Assembly: GCA_026008535.1 (NCBI GenBank) | Contig: BRKX01000011.1 | Location: 46,670,183-46,734,182 of the forward strand | DNA from: Perilla frutescens | Taxonomy: Eukaryota > Streptophyta > Magnoliopsida > Lamiales > Lamiaceae | DNA: 64,000 nt | Direction of reading: 5' to 3' | Shown: in pieces, positions 62,501 through 64,000 of the stretch | How positions within the stretch are numbered: position 1 is the stretch's first letter | Layout of the letters: each line of letters opens with the position of its first letter | Position numbers and translations under genes: made by a program | Notes under the pieces: generated by a model | Seen by the model: only the letters and a program-made list of their open reading frames with translations | Told to the model about the DNA's origin: nothing | Databases searched by the model: none

Positions 62501-62785
62501 GATAATATCAAAAAATGGAGGAAAAATTAGAAAATTACCACAGTGACTTGCCACTGCCGGTCGCCATAACCACTAAGCAATCTTTCCCTTGCAGAATAGT
62601 CTCCACTATTTCTTTCTGGTACGGTCGGAATTTGGAGAACCCGAAATATTGCTGCAGCCAAACAAAATTATGAAATTGTAAACCCTTAAGACACATCAAA
62701 TGGAAATCAACGGTAGTTCATATCAATTAAAAAAAAAAAAAAAAAAAGAAGAGATAAGGCGACGAACTTTGAGAGTGGACTCCAT
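53597..62785 (-). CDS. RecQ DNA helicase, Werner-like core without exonuclease
   Basis: Exons on the minus strand: 62785-62768, 62651-62539, 62429-62354, 62261-62119, 61688-61602, 60495-60412, 59740-59533, 59325-59240, 58987-58756, 58678-58555, 57679-57543, 57137-57029, 56724-56682, 56421-56253, 56015-55945, 55820-55727, 54864-54652, 54567-54364, 54209-53820 and 53722-53597. The sum is 2727 nt, or 908 residues. Motifs: Walker A ATGSGKS (Lys about 41), DEAH 133-136 with the aromatic loop CISEWGHNFR, and motif VI QESGRCGRDG (314-323, Cys where Ala is usual). Zinc cysteines are 372, 390, 393 and 396; then an RQC-like region, HRDC-like segment (about 545-620), WRN-type helix-turn-helix (QEDGLPAQKIANHPGR) and basic RKRQK. 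Known of the family: 3'-5' unwinding of recombination and replication intermediates in the nucleus. The last two exons are the least certain. Confidence 0.88.
54568..54651 (-). other. 84-nt stop-free, in-frame intron of the RecQ gene
   Basis: Between QKIA and NHPGR the minus strand has a donor GTTAAG and acceptor TTTTTTTCCAG. The 84 nt between are a multiple of three and contain no stop in the coding frame, so retention would add 28 residues. Removal gives the sequence expected for the family, so it is called an intron. Confidence 0.7.
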
Positions 62786-63218
62786 TAGTGATCCTTGTCT
62801 TCTTCAGTGAAAGAACAGTCGGCCGATATATAGATTAAGGTGGAAATTAATGCGATTGTGTGTGTGCTCTTTTTTTTCTTTTTATCCTTTTCTTAGGGGG
62901 GGCTATAATAGTGTCCTGATTCCCGCACTTATTTCTAGTTTCTAAGGAATAAAATCAGTTTCCCGCCCTTTTTTGCTGAAAATAAGTGAATATTTTTTTT
63001 TAATCCACACACCTGGTGATTTTTGTCTCCAAACAAATTCACTACATTACTAGATCATTCATATCGGGACAAGTCAGATTTACTCGTGCTTAATTTAATT
63101 TAACATAATTTGTTGTATTTTTAAGTATGTAAATCACATGGTTCATATATTATCGAATATCGTCACAGTTTAAAATAATGTAAATTTATAGTTATCGCAT
63201 TTGCAATTGCTCTTTAAA
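62786..63218. other. RecQ upstream region and AT-rich spacer
   Basis: The first about 150 bp should be the RecQ 5' leader and promoter on the minus strand; the rest is AT-rich. No TATA box is assigned and no other gene is seen. Confidence 0.5.
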
Positions 63219-63373
63219 AAACTAATAAGTTGTCCTGGTGGGGACGACCTAATGGTGGAGCGAGGTTGCTTGAAAACCAAAGGTCGCGGGTTTGAATTTC
63301 CTCAATACCGCAGTCCACATGTGGGCTGTGTGAATTAAAAAAAAAATAAACAAACAAACAAAACTAATAAGTT
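63219..63373 (+). mobile_element. tRNA-derived SINE with target-site duplication
   Basis: Body 63232-63360: an A-box-like TAATGGTGGAGCG (about 63250), a B-box-like GGGTTTGAATTTCC (about 63290), a short 3' unit CTCAATACCGCAGTCCACAT and an A-rich tail with CAAA repeats. It is flanked by the same 13 bases, AAACTAATAAGTT, at 63219-63231 and 63361-63373. This is the full signature of SINE retroposition. A related copy lies at 33328-33430 on the other strand. Confidence 0.85.
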
Positions 63374-63738
63374 ATGAGAGTTGATATATGCACTACACTA
63401 TTTACTCTTTACACTATACTTTTTTTAATTAATTATAAATTTACCTAATATCCTTGCTACATTAATAATAAAACAAAAAAAATCAATAAAATAAAAATAT
63501 ATAAAGAGTGAAAACAAAAATTAGTCACCTCTTCGCAACTTCTTCATCTTCTATCTTCACCATCCACCGCCGCCGAATCTATGCATCCACGACTCCCCTT
63601 TCTCTGTTTTCACCATATTCTCCCGCCTTGTTTTCTACTGTTGGTGATGTACGACTCCAACTTAAAATTTGGAAATACAAGTGGCGAACTAGAATTTTCA
63701 AATCAATGGACTATGTATTGAAAAGTAGTCAAACTTAC
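63374..63738. other. Spacer, no supported gene
   Basis: A 78-codon plus-strand frame at 63508-63744 has no recognised motif. The Ser/Pro-rich start with CCGCCGCCG-type bases could be a degraded gene 5' end, but nothing confirms it. Confidence 0.4.
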
Positions 63739-64000
63739 TGTTAGTTGGATTAGTCTTAGTTGTTAATTTGTTTATGTTTTCCATCTATTGAGGAGTCTGT
63801 TTTATTAATGAGTTAATGGTCTTTTATTTAGGAGTAATAGCTCAAACCATATCTGTTATTGGTTGAGATATTTTAGGATTTCATTTGCCTATTTATTCTC
63901 TTGTAATCTGATAAGTTAAATTATCTTTCGTTTTCAATAGCAATAGAATTGCAGTTCTGCATGCAGCTTCTTTTACTTCCATTATTTTGCTTCTTATATT
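63739..64000 (+). repeat. Possible start of an LTR, cut by the window edge
   Basis: It starts TGTTAGTTGGATTAGTC and continues with an LTR-like composition: AT-rich, a TATTTATTCTCTTGTAATC stretch and a leader-like GAATTGCAGTTCTGC. No second LTR, primer site or coding is visible, so this is a weak call. Confidence 0.25.

Noticed and set aside
1..64000. CRISPR arrays, operons, prophage or bacterial defence systems
   Set aside because: The sequence is clearly plant nuclear, with spliced genes and plant transposons. No regularly spaced repeat with unique spacers was seen.

Overview
The window is plant nuclear DNA, most likely from a eudicot. The evidence is long genes with many GT-AG introns, plant-type proteins, AT-rich intergenic DNA and nests of plant transposable elements. 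Species cannot be named from this sequence. I assembled five intact protein-coding genes by reading splice sites by eye. In every case the exon lengths sum to a whole number of codons.

Layout. 1-5.7 kb: decayed transposons (a Copia tail with LTR, a tandemly duplicated DUF1985-like Mutator fragment, a TGTTACAC minisatellite, a Helitron 3' end, a G/T-rich tract). 6.1-15.6 kb (+): 21-exon DDHD phospholipase of the SHOOT GRAVITROPISM 2 type. 16.4-19.6 kb (-): UCH37/UCHL5-type ubiquitin C-terminal hydrolase, convergent with it. 20.2-30.4 kb: a block of two different Ty3/gypsy remnants, possibly lodged inside a Helitron. 31.1-35.6 kb: a Helitron with both ends visible, tRNA-type SINE copies and a MITE inside a MITE. 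38.2-42.1 kb (+): nine-coding-exon TLC-domain membrane protein (TLCD4/TMEM56 type). 42.9-50.5 kb: a second transposon nest with Helitron ends, a TIR element flanked by (TA)n, and a TIR element carrying GC-rich islands. 50.9-52.4 kb (+): two-exon mitochondrial calcium uniporter pore subunit. 53.6-62.8 kb (-): about 20-exon RecQ helicase of Werner type, convergent with the uniporter gene. 63.2-63.4 kb: a SINE with a clear target-site duplication.

The five genes are unrelated housekeeping functions (vacuolar/endomembrane lipid metabolism, deubiquitination, membrane lipid-sensing, mitochondrial Ca2+ uptake, genome maintenance). They do not form a pathway or cluster. They sit as two convergent pairs (SGR2/UCH and MCU/RecQ) separated by repeats, with the TLC gene alone between them.

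I found no convincing undescribed biological system. The items most worth checking are structural: the gag-pol frame of the second gypsy element, broken by isolated stop codons plus an integrase deletion; its missing left LTR and chimeric junction; the nested elements with readable target duplications; the SINE family; the GC-rich cargo of the 48.5-50.5 kb element; and an 84-nt in-frame, stop-free intron in the RecQ gene.
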